Part shown: one piece after another, positions 61,765-64,000 of the stretch
Layout: every line of letters starts with the position of its first letter
How positions within the stretch are numbered: position 1 is the stretch's first letter
Assembly (NCBI RefSeq): GCF_003816055.1
Contig: NZ_CP033906.1
Location: forward strand, 2,852,001-2,916,000
Direction: 5' to 3'
Source: Bacillus sp. FJAT-42376
Lineage (GTDB): Bacteria; Bacillota; Bacilli; Bacillales; Bacillaceae
DNA length: 64,000 nucleotides
Program-made: the position numbers and the translations under genes
The notes under the pieces: model-generated
Seen by the model: only the letters and a program-made list of their open reading frames with translations
Databases searched by the model: none
What the model was told of the DNA's origin: nothing

Positions 61765-62874
61765 TCAGCCGAATATCCTTACCGGTTTTTTATTGCCGGG
61801 GTATTCTTTAGCCGGTTCTTCTTTTTTAAGGACGCGAAGCGCCCCTTCTGCAAGGGCCTGCAATTCATTTTCCCCCGGAAGAATCATCACATCGGCAATC
61901 CAGTCCACGTAGCTTGAAATAAGTGAAGTGAACCGCTTGCCATAAGCGAGTCCGCCCGTCAGCACGATCGCATCGACTTTGCCGCTTAAAGCTGCGCTCG
62001 CCGCTCCAATTTCTTTGCCGATTTGGTATGCCATCGCATCCATGACGAGCTTGGCTTTCGGATCTCCATCCTCCACCATTTTTTCTGCCTTAATCGCATC
62101 ATTCGTTCCTAAATAGCCCACCATACCGCCTTGTCCGACAAGTTTCTTCATGACTTCTTCCCGGTAGAAGTCTCCTGAAAAACACATCGAAATCAAATCG
62201 CCAGCCGGTACGGTTCCAGCCCGCTCCGGACTGAATGGACCGTCTCCGTGAAGGCCGTTGTTTACATCCGCAACTTTCCCTTTTTTATGAACACCTACTG
62301 TAATGCCCCCGCCCATATGGGTAACAATCAAGTTCAAATCCTCATACCTTTTCCCATAGCGGGAAGCAGCTTTTCTGGCCATTGCTTTTTGATTGAGTGC
62401 ATGAAAGATGCTTTTGCGTTCAATTGCAGGCATACCGGATATTTTAGCAATCGGCTCCATTTCGTCCACCACAACCGGATCGACGATAAAAGCAGGAATA
62501 TTTAATCCTGAAGCGATCTCATGGGCAATAATGCCTCCGAGGTTGGATGCGTGCTGGCCGGCAAAGCCCTTCTCAAGGTCTTCAAGCATCCGGCTATTCA
62601 CTCTGTATGTGCCGCCTTCAATAGGGCGAAGGAGACCGCCTCTGCCGCATACCGCAGAAAGCTTTGAAATATTCATTCCTTCTTCATCCATTGCCTCCAG
62701 TATGGCTGCTTTTCGGAAATGGTACTGGCTGATGACAGATGGAAATCCGTTTAATTCCTCGGTACTGTGTCTGATTGTTTTTTCCAAGATGGGACGGTCA
62801 GAATCAAATACGCCAATTTTTGTAGATGTGGAACCCGGGTTGATCACCAATATCCGATATTCTGTTTCCTGCAA
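61765..62874 (-). CDS. buk: Butyrate kinase
   Basis: A 369-residue ASKHA acyl kinase that converts branched acyl phosphates to acids with [19 protein letters not shown] is at the N-terminus; [12 protein letters not shown] and [11 protein letters not shown] are later motifs. The TTG at 62874 has GGAGG 8 nt upstream; the longer frame to 62907 is unsupported. Confidence 0.93.
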   Translation of the reverse strand: MQETEYRILVINPGSTSTKIGVFDSDRPILEKTIRHSTEELNGFPSVISQYHFRKAAILEAMDEEGMNISKLSAVCGRGGLLRPIEGGTYRVNSRMLEDLEKGFAGQHASNLGGIIAHEIASGLNIPAFIVDPVVVDEMEPIAKISGMPAIERKSIFHALNQKAMARKAASRYGKRYEDLNLIVTHMGGGITVGVHKKGKVADVNNGLHGDGPFSPERAGTVPAGDLISMCFSGDFYREEVMKKLVGQGGMVGYLGTNDAIKAEKMVEDGDPKAKLVMDAMAYQIGKEIGAASAALSGKVDAIVLTGGLAYGKRFTSLISSYVDWIADVMILPGENELQALAEGALRVLKKEEPAKEYPGNKKPVRIFG

Positions 62875-62925
62875 AAGTGGATCCTCCATTTCTAAGCTAA
62901 TACGCATGATGCAGATTCCGCCTGC

Positions 62926-64000
62926 TTACCGGCGGTTTAAGATGTGCTGGCCGTTCTGAAGGAATTGGCTTCTTGAATTTCTCATCCGCTCAATTCTTTC
63001 TTCCGCAAGACGGTCTGCTGCTTTATAGGTCGGAATACTGTCGCGTTTTGCAATTTCAAGGACGCTTTCAATGTTGCTGTAGATTCCTTCCACCTTTTTA
63101 AGGGCGCGGTCGCGATTATAGCCGTATAGTTCGTCCGCTACGTTGATTACACCTCCGGCATTTATTACATAATCCGGTGCATAAACAATCCCCATTTCAT
63201 GGATCGTATCGCCGTGACGAGTTTCCTTCAGCTGGTTGTTTGCAGCACCCGCTATAACACGTGCTTTCAGCTGGGGAATGGTATCATCGTTAATCGTCGC
63301 TCCAAGTGCACACGGTGCGTATATATCACAGTCCACACTGTAAATTTCGTCAGGGTCAACAGCCTTTGCTCCAAACTCTTCTACCGCACGCTGAACAGCT
63401 TCTTTGTTAATATCTGTGACAATCAGCTGTGCCCCTTCTTCATGAAGGTAGCGGCACAGATTAAAGGCAACATTCCCCACCCCTTGTACAGCAATAACTT
63501 TTCCTTCAAGGGAATCCGTTCCAAACGCTTCTTTTGCTGCTGCTTTCATTCCTCTGTATACACCGAAAGCTGTAACCGGAGAAGGATTTCCTGAAGAACC
63601 GAATGCAGGTGAAATACCCGTAACATATTTGGTTTCCTCGTGTATGATATCCATATCCTCAACGGTCGTTCCTACATCTTCTGCTGTTATGTATCTTCCA
63701 TTCAAGCCCTGAATATAGCGGCCGAATGCCCGGAACATTTCTTCATTTTTATCTTTTCTCGGATCTCCGATAATGACCGTTTTCCCTCCGCCAAGATTTA
63801 AACCGGCGGCTGCATTTTTATACGTCATTCCGCGGGAAAGCCTTAGTGCATCCTCAACAGCCGCTGCTTCTGATTCGTATGTCCACATGCGTGTTCCGCC
63901 CAAAGCAGGTCCAAGCGTTGTATCATGAATGGCAATAATCGCTTTTAAACCGGATTGCTTGTCCTGACAAAATAATACCTGCTCATAATCATATTGCTCC
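62926..64000 (-). CDS. bcd: Leucine dehydrogenase, 5' end outside the window
   Basis: An NAD-dependent deaminase giving branched keto acids for bkd. The open frame runs off the window at 64000 (frame reads [19 protein letters not shown]), so only the first several residues are missing. [15 protein letters not shown] has the active-site Lys; [15 protein letters not shown] is the NAD motif. It matches bcd upstream of buk. Confidence 0.95.
   Translation of the reverse strand, partial: EQYDYEQVLFCQDKQSGLKAIIAIHDTTLGPALGGTRMWTYESEAAAVEDALRLSRGMTYKNAAAGLNLGGGKTVIIGDPRKDKNEEMFRAFGRYIQGLNGRYITAEDVGTTVEDMDIIHEETKYVTGISPAFGSSGNPSPVTAFGVYRGMKAAAKEAFGTDSLEGKVIAVQGVGNVAFNLCRYLHEEGAQLIVTDINKEAVQRAVEEFGAKAVDPDEIYSVDCDIYAPCALGATINDDTIPQLKARVIAGAANNQLKETRHGDTIHEMGIVYAPDYVINAGGVINVADELYGYNRDRALKKVEGIYSNIESVLEIAKRDSIPTYKAADRLAEERIERMRNSRSQFLQNGQHILNRR

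Overview
The window is chromosomal DNA from a spore-forming low-to-mid GC member of the Bacillaceae (Bacillus, Metabacillus or Priestia type). I infer this from AGGAGG ribosome sites with many TTG and GTG starts, a proline T-box, a BclA-like collagen spore-surface gene, a CYP102 fused P450, glcU-gdh, and above all gene order. From memory, much of the window follows the Bacillus subtilis bkd-bmrU-yqiW-artPQR-yqjA..yqjX-yqkB-yqkC stretch. I could not run a search, so genus and gene names rest on recognition of sequence and order.

Layout. 1-8.1 kb is accessory: a SAP-domain protein with a LexA-type box, a short-chain dehydrogenase, a DUF4395 membrane protein, an ArsR-type regulator with an MFS exporter, a 46-residue membrane peptide, an esterase and a GntR-ABC transporter operon. 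8.1-11.4 kb holds yqkC, yqkB, a CDGSH protein, an HPr-like protein without the catalytic histidine, and the SOS-type pair yqjX-uvrX facing yqzH. 11.4-14.3 kb holds a DUF1572 protein, a striking 1-kb array of 102-bp tandem repeats, a GNAT acetyltransferase with a leader mini-ORF, and a small membrane protein. 14.3-18.1 kb is a TetR/FatR-like regulator and the P450-reductase fusion. 18.5-26.6 kb runs through a membrane protein, yqjQ, yqjP, proI behind a proline T-box, a quinone oxidoreductase, yqjN and namA. 26.7-30.7 kb contains a frameshifted collagen-like gene, a cell-wall glucosaminidase and rpmG. 30.7-39.3 kb is the rnz, zwf, cyclase, gdh, glcU, gndA, dinB block. 39.3-50.6 kb contains small genes, a CheW-like protein, yqjE, yqjD, mce, prli42, ldt, yqjA, artPQR and brxB. 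50.7-64 kb is meaB-mutB-mutA, bmrU and the bkd branched-chain keto acid dehydrogenase operon, with bcd running off the end.

How the genes work together. The bkd operon turns valine, isoleucine and leucine keto acids into acyl-CoAs. Isoleucine and valine carbon can leave as propionyl-CoA, which the YqjD carboxyltransferase, Mce epimerase and MutAB mutase (kept active by MeaB) would carry to succinyl-CoA. Zwf and GndA (the NADPH-forming steps of the oxidative pentose phosphate route), together with GlcU-Gdh, form a glucose-oxidation block; NamA and the P450 fusion are NADPH users nearby. UvrX and DinB are two Y-family polymerases, and only UvrX shows a LexA box.

Most unusual observations: the 102-bp array open in several frames on both strands and preceded by a frameshifted, RBS-led start; the collagen-like gene split by a perfect 10-bp tandem duplication; and a terminator-bearing 157-bp repeat present twice, one copy interrupted by a GC-rich repeat. 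No rRNA, tRNA, CRISPR array, transposase or prophage was seen.
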